Source of the DNA: Glaciecola sp. | Lineage (GTDB): Bacteria > Pseudomonadota > Gammaproteobacteria > Enterobacterales > Alteromonadaceae | Assembly: GCA_029246415.1 (NCBI GenBank) | Contig: JAQWNF010000023.1 | Location: forward strand, 124,001 to 188,000 | DNA: 64,000 nt | Direction of reading: 5' to 3' | Shown: piece after piece, positions 55,580 to 64,000 of the stretch | How positions within the stretch are numbered: the stretch's first letter is position 1 | Layout of the letters: each line of letters opens with the position of its first letter | Notes under the pieces: model-generated | The model's database searches: none | Told to the model about the DNA's origin: nothing | Seen by the model: only the letters and a program-made list of their open reading frames with translations | Made by a program: the position numbers and the translations under genes

Positions 55580-56779
55580 ATGAACAGCACACTAAAAAAA
55601 ACCGGCTTAGCTCTCATCATTCTTGCGGTAGGTATTGGCGGAATGATAGGAATAAAAGCAACGGCAGATGAAAAAGAAGAAAAAGAAAAAGTCGACACCC
55701 GTCCATCGGTTAGTGTGCTCAATGCCGAAGCCATTGATTATGATGTAGTCATCAAATCTAACGGTGAAGTACGCCCTTTCGAAACCACTGCAATGTCTGC
55801 ACAAGTTTCTGGTGAAGTGATTTCATGGCATGCAAACTTTGTCGAAGGCGGTTTAGTGAAGCGTGGCGATGTATTGTTTACTATTGAAGCGGATCAATAT
55901 GAAGCGGCGGTATTACAAGCTGAATCAGAAGTATCACGTGCTCAAGCGACCTTGATCGAAGAACAAGCCCGTGCCGATGTAGCCAAGCGTGAAGCCAAAA
56001 AACTCCCCTCATCTAAAGTAACCGACCTATATCTACGTAAACCACAATTATTAAGCGCCCAAGCGTCCTTAAAATCGGCGCAATCACGTCTTAAAATAGC
56101 CAACAAAGATCTTAACAACACAATTATTACTGCCCCTTATGATGCGTTAATTGTATCGCGTGATGTCGGTGTCGGCCAATTTGTAAATAAAGGCGTGCAA
56201 GTTGCGCGTTTAAACAACATTGAGCGTGCTGAAGTAGTATTCCCGATAGCGGGATTTGATGCGCCATTTTTGCCTAATACAATTGCCAACACCTCTGCAA
56301 CCATTGTTTCAAGAGGCGCTGACAAAACGGTACGCCAAGGGATCATTGCACGTGATTTAGGCCGTGTCGATCAAGCTACACGTATGACGCACCTAGTGGT
56401 ACAAATCGAAGATCCATACAGCTTGCAAACCAACGCTCCACGCATCAAGTTTGGCACGTATGTCGAAGTTAATTTCAACGGTAAAACCATTACTAATGTC
56501 TTTAAAGTTGCACAATCTTTGGTCAACAAACGCTCTATTTGGGTATTAGATGACAACAATAAAATGTTCGCTAAACCTGTCAATGTCATTCGTGAAGAAG
56601 GCGCGTTCTTTTATATCGATGAAGGTATCAACGAACTAGACCGCTTAGTGATGACATTACCTGAATATCCACAAAATGGGATGGAAGTTAAAATTATAGG
56701 TGAAGAAACACCTCTTGTCGCGGATAGCAACTCATTGGCACCATCAGACACTGACGCAGCTCAGTCTGATTCTCAATAA
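55580..56779 (+). CDS. RND efflux membrane-fusion (periplasmic adaptor) protein
   Basis: 399 residues from the ATG at 55580 (MNSTLKKTGLALIILAVGIG). An N-terminal membrane anchor is followed by a Lys/Glu-rich segment (residues about 32-40), then a lipoyl domain (TTAMSAQVSGEVISWHANFVEGGLVKRGD), an alpha-hairpin coiled coil (VLQAESEVSRAQATLIEEQARADVAKREA) and beta-barrel domains. It links the RND pump to an outer-membrane channel. It lies 15 bp before the pump gene, and no TolC-type gene is in the window. Confidence 0.9.
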   Translation: MNSTLKKTGLALIILAVGIGGMIGIKATADEKEEKEKVDTRPSVSVLNAEAIDYDVVIKSNGEVRPFETTAMSAQVSGEVISWHANFVEGGLVKRGDVLFTIEADQYEAAVLQAESEVSRAQATLIEEQARADVAKREAKKLPSSKVTDLYLRKPQLLSAQASLKSAQSRLKIANKDLNNTIITAPYDALIVSRDVGVGQFVNKGVQVARLNNIERAEVVFPIAGFDAPFLPNTIANTSATIVSRGADKTVRQGIIARDLGRVDQATRMTHLVVQIEDPYSLQTNAPRIKFGTYVEVNFNGKTITNVFKVAQSLVNKRSIWVLDDNNKMFAKPVNVIREEGAFFYIDEGINELDRLVMTLPEYPQNGMEVKIIGEETPLVADSNSLAPSDTDAAQSDSQ

Positions 56780-56794
56780 AAAGGACGTTATCTC

Positions 56795-59700
56795 ATGAGT
56801 GAACATATAACCGAAGAAGTCGTCGATTTAAACAAAAAAGAAACCGGGTTAATCGCATATTTTGCCAATAACTCGGTTGCCGCTAATTTGATGATGGGCT
56901 TTATCATCATCATGGGCCTGATCAGCTATAACTCAATCCAGCGTCAGATGTTTCCCAATGTAGAAATTAACTTTATTAATGTAAAAGCATCCTACCCTGG
57001 CGCAGCGCCACGCGAAATTGAAGAAAGTATCTTAATCAAAATCGAAGAATCCCTTAAAGATATTACCGAAATAAAAGAAAGTGTGTCGCGTTCCTTTCGT
57101 AATGGTGGACGCATTAGCTTACGTATTCATCAAGGTGAAGACTTAGCTTCTGTGCTGGATAAAGTGAAACAACGTGTGGATAGTATTGGTACCTTCCCTG
57201 CTGATATGGAGCCCATTCAAGTTACCCAAGCAGAGTTTCAACAAGATGTAATTGAGATGTCCTTGGTCGGTGATGTTCCACTAGAACAGCTTAAACCTAT
57301 CGCCAATCAAATTGAAAATGAGTTACTACAATTAAACAATGTGTCGTTAGCCAATGCTTCGGCGCCAAATGATGAAATTGCTATTGAAGTACAACCTGAA
57401 ACACTCAAACAATATGATTTAACCATCAACGATATTACTGCAGCAATACGTCGTTACTCAGCTAACTTTTCTGCTGGACAACTTCGTACGGATGCCGGGA
57501 TCATTGCTGTACGTGTTGAAAATCAATACTACAACGGAGAAGAGTTTCGTAATATCCCGGTGAAAATTGGTGCCAATGGTGGTCGTGTATTACTACAAGA
57601 TGTTGCGCTCATCAAAGACGGTTTCACTGAAGGCGAACGTTACTTTAAATACTCTGGGCAAAATGCAATATTTATCGATGTAAAAGCGACAAAATCACAA
57701 GACACAATCCCTGTTGCAGAATCGGTCAAAGCCTATATTGAACAAAAAAATAAAACCCTTCCCCAAGGACTAGAAATAAAGATCCTAGTGGATATGACCT
57801 ACTATTTAAATGCACGTTTAGACATGATGTTAGGTAACTTAGTACAAGGTGCGATCTTGGTTGCATTGATGTTGACCTTGTTCTTGCGCTTTAAACTGGC
57901 GTTTTGGGTCATGGTTGGCCTGCCGGTGTGTTTTTTAGGCGCGATGATGATGATGCCAGTGTTTGGCGTGACCATCAATATCTTGTCGTTATTTGCGTTT
58001 ATCATGGTGTTGGGGATAGTCGTTGATGATGCCATCGTCATTGGTGAATCCGCTTACAGCGAAGTGGAACAATACGGAGGCGGCGTAAACAATGTTGTCC
58101 GTGGTGCAAAACGGGTCGCCACCCCAGCCACATTTGGTGTATTAACCACCATCGCTGTGTTCGCTCCCTTTACCCAGTCAAGTGGATTTGAAGGCGCGTT
58201 TTTCTATAATATTTCTATGGTTGTGATTTTATGTTTGGTCTTTTCATTAATCGAATCAAAACTCATTTTACCTGCTCATATTGCACAGATTAACTTCACG
58301 CCAATCAAAGAAAATGGCTTTAGAGATCGCTTTAACAAAGCCTTCTTTGGTTTTGTTAATGGTAAATACCGTCGCTTTGTCGAGCGTTGTGTTGAGTATC
58401 GTTGGGCTGTATTTGCGTTCTTTATTGCAATGCTGTTAATTAGTTTTGGATTAATTCAAGCTAACTATGTACGTATGGTGCCAAATCCTAAAGTCCCACA
58501 TGATTTTCCATCTGTCAGCATAGAAATGAGTGAAACAGTATCGGACCAAACTACGATTGATGCACTCAAAACTATCGAAAAAATCATTTTAGATGTCGAT
58601 AAAGAAACGATAGATGAATACGGCACGGGTATGATACGTGACATTTTAGCTTTTAACCGTGGTCGCACAGAAGCTCGTATCGTGGTGCCATTAGTCGATG
58701 AAGAACTGCGTCACTACGATACATTTGAATTGGCTCGCCGCTGGCGTGAACGTATTCCTGAAATCGCAGGGATGAAATCATTTTCGATTCAAGATGATGT
58801 CAATGGTGGTAATGATGGTGGCGAGTTTGGTTATCTGATTTATGGCAGTGATATCAGCACGCTCAATGACGCTGGCCGTTATCTGATCTCATTACTGCAA
58901 CAAGAAAATGGTTTATTTGATATTAGTTCAACCATCGATCCTGCAAGCAAAGAAATTCGCATGTCGCTGTTACCGGTAGCTGATGACTTAGGTTTGGATT
59001 TATCTAATATTGCCCGTCAAGTTGGGTTGAGTTTTTATGGCGGTGAAGCGCAACGTGTTATTCGAAATGGTGAAGAAGTCAAGGTTATGGTGCGATACCC
59101 GCAACTGACACGAGAACGCTTCGCCGAACTAAAATACACCATGATCAAAACCCCATCAGGCCAAGAAGTCATGTTAGGTGATGTGGTTGATTTGACCGAA
59201 GAACCAGGTATTTCCTATATTCGTCGTGAAGAAGGTTATCGCACGGTCTACGTATGGGGCGCAATAGACGAAGAAGTCGTTGAGCCCAATGAGGTGGTTG
59301 AACAAATTAAAGAAAACCTATTACCTAAGATGAAAGAGGCCTTCCCTGCGGTTAAAACTCAATTAGGCGGTAGCATTGAAGAACAACAAGCCCAACAAGA
59401 TGAACAAATCATGTTTTTCTGGGCTGGTATGATCATGGTCTTTATCTTGTTAGCTGTCCCTTTAAAAAGCTACGGCCAACCACTGATTATTATGTCTGTG
59501 ATCCCATTTAGTTTAACCGGTGCGATTTGGGGACACTTCTTACTCGGCATCGACTTATCAATGATGTCGACGTTCGGCTTAATCGCTGCTGCGGGTGTGG
59601 TAATCAATGACTCATTAGTGATGACAGACTATATCAACCAAAGACGCAAACAAGGTTATGAAGTCAAAACTGCGGTATTAGAAGCTGGCTGTGCGCGTTT

Positions 59701-59962
59701 TAGGGCCATTACCTTAACCTCAATTACGACATTTGCAGGGGTGCTACCGATTATGTTTGAAACCAGTCTTCAAGCATCATTTGTTATCCCTATGGCTGTT
59801 GCTCTGGGCTTTGCTGTTTTATATGCAACGTTAGTTACACTCGTATTAGTGCCTTGCTTATATATTATATTATTAGACTTAGCGCGTCCTTTCACTTGGA
59901 TAAAAAGCAAATTATTTAAAGCCAAAAATGTTGATTCAAATACTGTTCTCATTAGAGAGTAG
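56795..59962 (+). CDS. RND family inner-membrane efflux pump
   Basis: A 1055-residue permease with twelve transmembrane segments and two large periplasmic loops. N-terminal NSVAANLMMGFIIIMGLISY, VKASYPGAAPREIEESILIKIEE, and the TM4 proton-relay region IMVLGIVVDDAIVIGESAYSE are typical of AcrB/HAE1-like pumps; GGSIEEQQAQQDEQ and AAAGVVINDSLVMTDYINQRR follow. It is co-transcribed with the adaptor gene. Substrate unknown (drugs, bile-type detergents or metabolites). Confidence 0.92.
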   Translation: MSEHITEEVVDLNKKETGLIAYFANNSVAANLMMGFIIIMGLISYNSIQRQMFPNVEINFINVKASYPGAAPREIEESILIKIEESLKDITEIKESVSRSFRNGGRISLRIHQGEDLASVLDKVKQRVDSIGTFPADMEPIQVTQAEFQQDVIEMSLVGDVPLEQLKPIANQIENELLQLNNVSLANASAPNDEIAIEVQPETLKQYDLTINDITAAIRRYSANFSAGQLRTDAGIIAVRVENQYYNGEEFRNIPVKIGANGGRVLLQDVALIKDGFTEGERYFKYSGQNAIFIDVKATKSQDTIPVAESVKAYIEQKNKTLPQGLEIKILVDMTYYLNARLDMMLGNLVQGAILVALMLTLFLRFKLAFWVMVGLPVCFLGAMMMMPVFGVTINILSLFAFIMVLGIVVDDAIVIGESAYSEVEQYGGGVNNVVRGAKRVATPATFGVLTTIAVFAPFTQSSGFEGAFFYNISMVVILCLVFSLIESKLILPAHIAQINFTPIKENGFRDRFNKAFFGFVNGKYRRFVERCVEYRWAVFAFFIAMLLISFGLIQANYVRMVPNPKVPHDFPSVSIEMSETVSDQTTIDALKTIEKIILDVDKETIDEYGTGMIRDILAFNRGRTEARIVVPLVDEELRHYDTFELARRWRERIPEIAGMKSFSIQDDVNGGNDGGEFGYLIYGSDISTLNDAGRYLISLLQQENGLFDISSTIDPASKEIRMSLLPVADDLGLDLSNIARQVGLSFYGGEAQRVIRNGEEVKVMVRYPQLTRERFAELKYTMIKTPSGQEVMLGDVVDLTEEPGISYIRREEGYRTVYVWGAIDEEVVEPNEVVEQIKENLLPKMKEAFPAVKTQLGGSIEEQQAQQDEQIMFFWAGMIMVFILLAVPLKSYGQPLIIMSVIPFSLTGAIWGHFLLGIDLSMMSTFGLIAAAGVVINDSLVMTDYINQRRKQGYEVKTAVLEAGCARFRAITLTSITTFAGVLPIMFETSLQASFVIPMAVALGFAVLYATLVTLVLVPCLYIILLDLARPFTWIKSKLFKAKNVDSNTVLIRE

Positions 59963-60021
59963 AGCAAATAAAACAAAAGAACTAATATACAAGTAATACA
60001 TGCAATAACATTTACTTTAAC

Positions 60022-60057
60022 AAACCCCTATTGATCACATGATTATTAGGGTTTTTT
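60022..60057 (+). terminator. Terminator after the RND operon
   Basis: AAACCCCTA and TAGGGTTTT pair with one bulged C around a 16-base loop and are followed by a run of T. It lies 60 bp after the pump stop. Confidence 0.55.
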
Positions 60058-60221
60058 AGTATAGTACTTATATATACGATTGCTTATATGGCAAGGGAAT
60101 AAAAAAAATAAATGTGCTATCTACTTAATCCAAAGTGTTTTTCACCGATATATAGTTATATGTAAAAAACTGCTCAAAGATAAAATCAATATTTATCTGG
60201 CCACATGAACAAGGATGTATC

Positions 60222-61277
60222 ATGGCTAATAAATCAACAAATCAAAGAACAGCGAAATGGCTTAAGGATCGGCGGTTAATTAAACGTGACTTCACCCAAT
60301 TAAAAATTCAATTAACGAGTTTAATCGCATCGGAAAGGCGTTGGGCAGCTAGAGATTTATCTTTTCATAGTAAGGCGTCTCCTGCATTAATTCATGCGTT
60401 AACGAATGAAAGTAACGACGACGTCATTGATGCTATTTTGGCTAGTTTGCAGCAGTTACGTAATAAGCATCCCTCAGTAACTACCTTAGAACTAACAAGT
60501 GCGCCTAAATGGGTGTCACAATTACATCACATTGCCAGAATCACTTTATATAAAGGCCTAGCAGCAAGTGATAAGCATCTTCATATTATTACTTATACCC
60601 CTGATGAGAAGGAGCTAGGCAATGGTATCGATCCTATGACTATTGTCCAGCAATGCCCTGGGCTTATCTCATTTCATATTGATACGAGTGAACCTATTAG
60701 CGAAGAAGATACCTTTAGCAACTCGTTGAATTGTAAACTTGATATACAGATACTGGTAAGCAGCGAACCCCCTCAAATTAACGAGTATTTTAATCGATTA
60801 AATATCCCAGTACATACTTACATATTAGATCGACAATTTTTAGCTTTTCCTGAAGGAAAATTTATTCCTACTCAGGCCTACCGCTTGTTTACTGATGAGA
60901 TTAACTTTTCAATTATTAATGGTGATTGGAAAAAATATGCTCAACAAAGTGCAGCTATGTTTGCAGTCCAAGCTAATGCTCCTTTTCAGGAAACGACTAT
61001 TGAATGGTTAACAGCATTAAGCCACGAAAATAAACCTAACACCCGGATCATTAAAGCGCTATTAGCGACATTCAAAGCAGGTAATTTTGATTTAGTGGAC
61101 TCTTCACAAAGTGCTATTGCACTAGCAAGTAGTAGCTTTCAACCATTATCAGCAGCGTTAAACAGTCTGTTTTATGATTATTCAAGTGAAACTCCTAACG
61201 AAATGGTCAATTTAAGTGGTCATATTGTTCCAATTGCTCAATTACGCCGGTTACTTGGCTTAAACAATTCAGATTAA
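60222..61277 (+). CDS. Hypothetical protein with HEAT-like N-terminus and CheA-like domain
   Basis: 351 residues, no signal peptide or membrane segment. Residues about 40-90 (SERRWAARDLSFHSKASPALIHAL, DDVIDAILASLQQL) look like HEAT repeats. Residues about 105-200 (RITLYKG, HIITYTPDEKELGNGIDPM, ISFHIDTSEPISEEDTF, LDIQILVSSEPPQINEYFNRL) follow the pattern of the CheA domain between the Hpt and kinase parts. No His phosphotransfer, kinase or CheW domain is present. The C-terminal 120 residues are unrecognised. The CheA resemblance is an inference by eye. Confidence 0.6.
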   Translation: MANKSTNQRTAKWLKDRRLIKRDFTQLKIQLTSLIASERRWAARDLSFHSKASPALIHALTNESNDDVIDAILASLQQLRNKHPSVTTLELTSAPKWVSQLHHIARITLYKGLAASDKHLHIITYTPDEKELGNGIDPMTIVQQCPGLISFHIDTSEPISEEDTFSNSLNCKLDIQILVSSEPPQINEYFNRLNIPVHTYILDRQFLAFPEGKFIPTQAYRLFTDEINFSIINGDWKKYAQQSAAMFAVQANAPFQETTIEWLTALSHENKPNTRIIKALLATFKAGNFDLVDSSQSAIALASSSFQPLSAALNSLFYDYSSETPNEMVNLSGHIVPIAQLRRLLGLNNSD

Positions 61278-61288
61278 ATAACGCAGTA

Positions 61289-61304
61289 GATATATATATA
61301 TATC
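61289..61304. repeat. Short AT dinucleotide palindrome
   Basis: GATATATATATATATC, a 16-bp perfect palindrome of TA repeats in the 174-bp gap before dgcN. Probably only a low-complexity tract. Confidence 0.6.
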
Positions 61305-61451
61305 AATTTTTATATTCAAATAGATTTAATCAGAAAAGTATTATCTACTTAATATTTCAACAAGTGCAGTATATTTTTCTATAAATTTCAAAATGATGTG
61401 TATAATTATTCTGAGACTACAAAAACGCACACAAAATGAGAATTTTTTATT

Positions 61452-62450
61452 ATGAAATTAACCCCTCCTTATGCGCTCTTCTTAGGTGATGCATCTGACA
61501 GCTTAGGATTAAAAATGGCCAACAGCATCGCAACATGGCGAGCAACCCAATGTGTTGGTGAAATAGCTCTGCCTGAATGTTCTGTTACGACAGGTTTACC
61601 TCTTTTATCAATCAAAGATGCAGCTGAGCAAGGTGCTAAATCATTTGTTTTAGGTTTTAATAATGCCGGTGGCCATATTGATACCAAATATTTGCCGCAC
61701 ATTAGCCAGGCCATTGAAAATGGTATGCACGTGATTAATGGCTTGCATGATAAATTAACCGACATACCCGAATTAGTTGCATTAGCACGGCAGTATCAGG
61801 TCAATTTGATTGATATCCGTCACCCCACTACTCGTTTTAAAACGGCTAACGGACAAAAACGCACAGGTAAACGGTTGTTAACTGTTGGAACAGATTGCTC
61901 TGTGGGTAAGATGTACACCACGCTTGCATTACATGAAGCCATGCAAGCAAGAGGAATGGATGCAACGTTTCGCGCGACCGGTCAATGTGGCATTTTAGTC
62001 GCAGGTGAAGGCGTTGCAGTGGATTGTGTTGTATCTGATTTTATTTCTGGCGCTATTGAAACCTTAACACCGGATAACACAGCCGAGCATTGGGATGTAA
62101 TTGAAGGTCAAGGTTCATTATTTCATCCTGCGTTTGCAGGGGTAACATTAGGTTTGATCCATGGTGCACAAGCTGATGCATTGGTCGTATGTCATACGCT
62201 GCGTCGTGAATTTATGCGTGGCATGCCTGGTTATAGACTGCCAACAGTGCAACAAGCTGTTGAACTAAACTTGCTTCATGCACGTCTCACCAATCCAAAT
62301 TGTAAAGTCATCGGTATCAGTCTCAATACCAGTGCTGTAGACGAGCAAACTGCGCGTGAAACGTGCTTACAAATTTCTCAAGAAACGGGTTTACCTTGCC
62401 AAGATCCTATTCGACATGGAGTGGATGGTTTAATAAACCAAATTGCATAA
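61452..62450 (+). CDS. dgcN: DUF1611 protein, D-glutamate N-acetyltransferase DgcN
   Basis: A 332-residue DUF1611 protein. A P-loop-like motif LLTVGTDCSVGKMYTTLALHEAM (about residues 143-165), FRATGQCGILVAGEGVAVDCVVSDFISGA and IEGQGSLFHPAFAGVTLGLIHGAQADALVVCH are characteristic. DgcN acetylates D-glutamate, and the downstream DgcA racemises N-acetyl-D-Glu to the L form, opening D-Glu as a nutrient in marine bacteria. The next gene's ATG follows 1 bp after this stop. Confidence 0.88.
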   Translation: MKLTPPYALFLGDASDSLGLKMANSIATWRATQCVGEIALPECSVTTGLPLLSIKDAAEQGAKSFVLGFNNAGGHIDTKYLPHISQAIENGMHVINGLHDKLTDIPELVALARQYQVNLIDIRHPTTRFKTANGQKRTGKRLLTVGTDCSVGKMYTTLALHEAMQARGMDATFRATGQCGILVAGEGVAVDCVVSDFISGAIETLTPDNTAEHWDVIEGQGSLFHPAFAGVTLGLIHGAQADALVVCHTLRREFMRGMPGYRLPTVQQAVELNLLHARLTNPNCKVIGISLNTSAVDEQTARETCLQISQETGLPCQDPIRHGVDGLINQIA

Positions 62451-62451
62451 T

Positions 62452-63474
62452 ATGATATTTGCCGTCTCTTTACACTCATTGCCTCTAGCGCGTGAATTTC
62501 GCATTTCACGTGGCGCTAAAACACACGCTGATGTCGTGCGTTTACGCATTGATGCTTGTGGTTTTAGTGGACGTAGTGAGTGCGTGCCGTATGCGCGTTA
62601 TAACGAGAGTGTAGATTCTGTCAGTGCCAGTATAGATGCGTTTTTGACACAGTGGCAAATTGAACTATCGCTTATATTTACCGATATCGCTTACATCAAT
62701 GATGCGTTTAAACTAACTGATTTTATTGAATCAAAACAGCTAAGCGGCGCAGCGGCTAATGCTATTGATTGTGCTATGTGGGATTGGCTATGTAAGCGAT
62801 TTAACCAATCCATTTACACTCTATTGGAGTTACCTGAAAACAAACCAGCCCTAACTGCGCAGACTCTCAGTTTAGGTTCAATAGATGACATGCTTGCACA
62901 AGCTAAGCAAATGCGACATGTACCGCTAATAAAAATAAAGTTTGATGCTACTGACGTCGTGCTTAAAATGAAAAAGATCGCTGAACTTTGCCCCAATAGC
63001 GAATTTATTTTAGACGCCAATGAAGCTTGGTCAATCGAATTACTAAATCAAATAGTGATTGGATTAACGGGAATAAGAGTTTGCTTAATTGAGCAACCTC
63101 TTCCAGCCGATAGCGACGAGGACATGCTTTTGTACCAAGGTAAAATACCTATCTGTGCCGACGAATCTTGTCATACTAGTCGTACATTTGCACAATTAGT
63201 TGGCAAATACCAGGCGATTAATATTAAGCTAGATAAAACGGGCGGTTTTACTGAAGCGTTGCGTTTAATTCAGCTAGCTCAAGCCGCTCGGATGCAGATA
63301 ATGCTTGGCTGTATGGTCGGTTCCTCTTTAGCTATGGCACCAAATCGTGTACTAGCAGGTTATGCCGATGTACTTGATTTAGACGGGCCTATATTAGTTG
63401 CTCAAGATATTGAAAATGGTTACACAATTGATAGCGGGTATATATCAAGCCATTCTTCACGTCTATGGGGGTAG
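62452..63474 (+). CDS. dgcA: N-acetyl-D-glutamate racemase DgcA (enolase superfamily)
   Basis: 340 residues from the ATG at 62452. Enolase superfamily, dipeptide-epimerase-like: the acid/base KxK in LIKIKFDA, metal ligands in LDANEAW, IEQPL and CADESC, and the second base Lys in NIKLDKTGG. Close members are called L-Ala-D/L-Glu epimerase; the DgcN neighbour makes the DgcA assignment preferable. Its 3' end overlaps the end of the decayed kinase gene. Confidence 0.88.
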   Translation: MIFAVSLHSLPLAREFRISRGAKTHADVVRLRIDACGFSGRSECVPYARYNESVDSVSASIDAFLTQWQIELSLIFTDIAYINDAFKLTDFIESKQLSGAAANAIDCAMWDWLCKRFNQSIYTLLELPENKPALTAQTLSLGSIDDMLAQAKQMRHVPLIKIKFDATDVVLKMKKIAELCPNSEFILDANEAWSIELLNQIVIGLTGIRVCLIEQPLPADSDEDMLLYQGKIPICADESCHTSRTFAQLVGKYQAINIKLDKTGGFTEALRLIQLAQAARMQIMLGCMVGSSLAMAPNRVLAGYADVLDLDGPILVAQDIENGYTIDSGYISSHSSRLWG

Positions 63475-64000
63475 TGTAATCGTGAGTATTAAGCCATCAT
63501 CAGCGTTAATTCCCATCTTGCCACCTAAACTGATCACACGATTTATCACACTTTGATACTCTGAGTTAATATCGTCATTGATTGTTGTTTCTCGGTGACC
63601 AAGGCTAAGCCGGTCGTCAGTAATGCATTAAGGTATACACACTATCATACATACGACGGGTATTTTTTTTCATTTCAGCTAAGGTTGAGGCAAACATTTG
63701 TGGTTGAATTTCAATTTTATATATTGCTGTATTGAGCTCGACTAAGTTTTGTCGCACTTCTGTTTGTAATTCTTTGGATAACCAATTACGTTCTTGTTCT
63801 TGGACATTTAGCATGTCAAGTGAGAGCTGTTTAACATGTTAAGTCGATTGCAGTAATTCATCACGCTTAATTAGTAACTGCTCGCCAACGAAAGAAATAC
63901 TACGCATCGTTTTGGCATGTTCGAGCATCACACCGCCGACCAAAAAGCCCACTAATGAATAACTAATAATATACGGTTGATATAGGACTAATTCGTTACC
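63463..64000 (-). pseudogene. Decayed NarX-type sensor histidine kinase gene, 5' end beyond the window
   Basis: The leftward frame gives a transmembrane segment (YIISYSLVGFLVGGVMLEH), a coiled segment ending in TAA at 63839-63841, then QEQERNWLSKELQTEVRQNLVEL. This matches a HisKA_3 dimerisation box with the phospho-His replaced by Gln. The frame stops again at 63617. In another frame, NRVISLGGKMGINADDGLILTITL matches the C-terminal end of a HATPase domain. Most of the ATPase domain is missing. So there is one in-frame stop, one frameshift, one large internal deletion and loss of the key His. Confidence 0.8.

Noticed and set aside
61401-61406. TATAAT upstream of dgcN
   Set aside because: A good -10 box, but no -35 box and no proper extended -10, in a very AT-rich stretch; too weak to list as a promoter.
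1-64000. CRISPR arrays, prophage or integrated plasmid
   Set aside because: No regularly spaced repeats, Cas, integrase or structural phage genes were seen; the only mobile element is the dead IS3 copy.

Overview
The window is chromosomal DNA from a moderately AT-rich Gammaproteobacterium. It looks like a marine member of the Alteromonadales (Alteromonas/Paraglaciecola-like). This is judged from the mix of a TonB receptor, YgiQ, split biotin genes, a DgcN/DgcA pair, RND efflux genes and DUF1800/DUF1501 exported proteins. No rRNA, phage or CRISPR was seen. There is one tRNA.

Region 1 (1-16.9 kb) is the right part of a steroid catabolic cluster that continues past the left edge. A leftward operon encodes an SDR, a ChsH2-like MaoC/DUF35 protein, a ChsE2-like acyl-CoA dehydrogenase, a ChsH1-like hydratase and an Ltp2-like retro-aldolase (cut by the window edge). 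This is the module that removes the last three-carbon side-chain remnant of sterols and bile acids. Around it lie an enoyl-CoA hydratase, an MFS transporter, a LuxR-type regulator, an Old Yellow Enzyme, three more SDRs, a KshB-like ferredoxin reductase, a TonB receptor and both ETF subunits. A 16-bp palindrome of the form TCGTC-N6-GACGA lies in all three divergent promoter regions and, more weakly, upstream of the MFS gene. It is probably the operator of a shared regulator.

Region 2 (16.9-26.3 kb) is a patchwork. A DUF1501 gene remnant is cut by a dead IS3-family element carrying two CGA-to-TGA stops. Then come OsmC, the intact DUF1501/DUF1800 pair, a spermidine-synthase-like methyltransferase, an orphan ParD-like antitoxin, YHS and SOUL proteins, a DMT exporter and a small DUF2892 membrane protein.

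Region 3 (26.3-41.4 kb) has tRNA-Val(TAC) with a decayed second copy, YgiQ, a HopJ-YciA fusion and a lone pseudopilin. It then has a five-gene leftward operon of transglutaminase, circularly permuted ATP-grasp, alpha-E and DUF2126 proteins. This is a predicted peptide amide-ligase system of unknown product. It is divergent from a lipoprotein with a transglutaminase-like triad and TPR repeats, and a perfect 12-bp inverted repeat lies between them. Methylglyoxal synthase follows.

Region 4 (41.4-54.5 kb) is mostly housekeeping: an ATM1-type ABC exporter, class II DAHP synthase, a BtuC/BtuD-like transporter with a low-molecular-weight phosphatase, peptidase E, bioBFCD divergent from bioA around a recognisable BirA operator, and asnS.

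Region 5 (54.5-64 kb) holds a ParE-type toxin-antitoxin pair, an RND efflux pair, a HEAT/CheA-like orphan protein, the dgcN-dgcA D-glutamate genes and a decayed histidine kinase gene running off the right edge.
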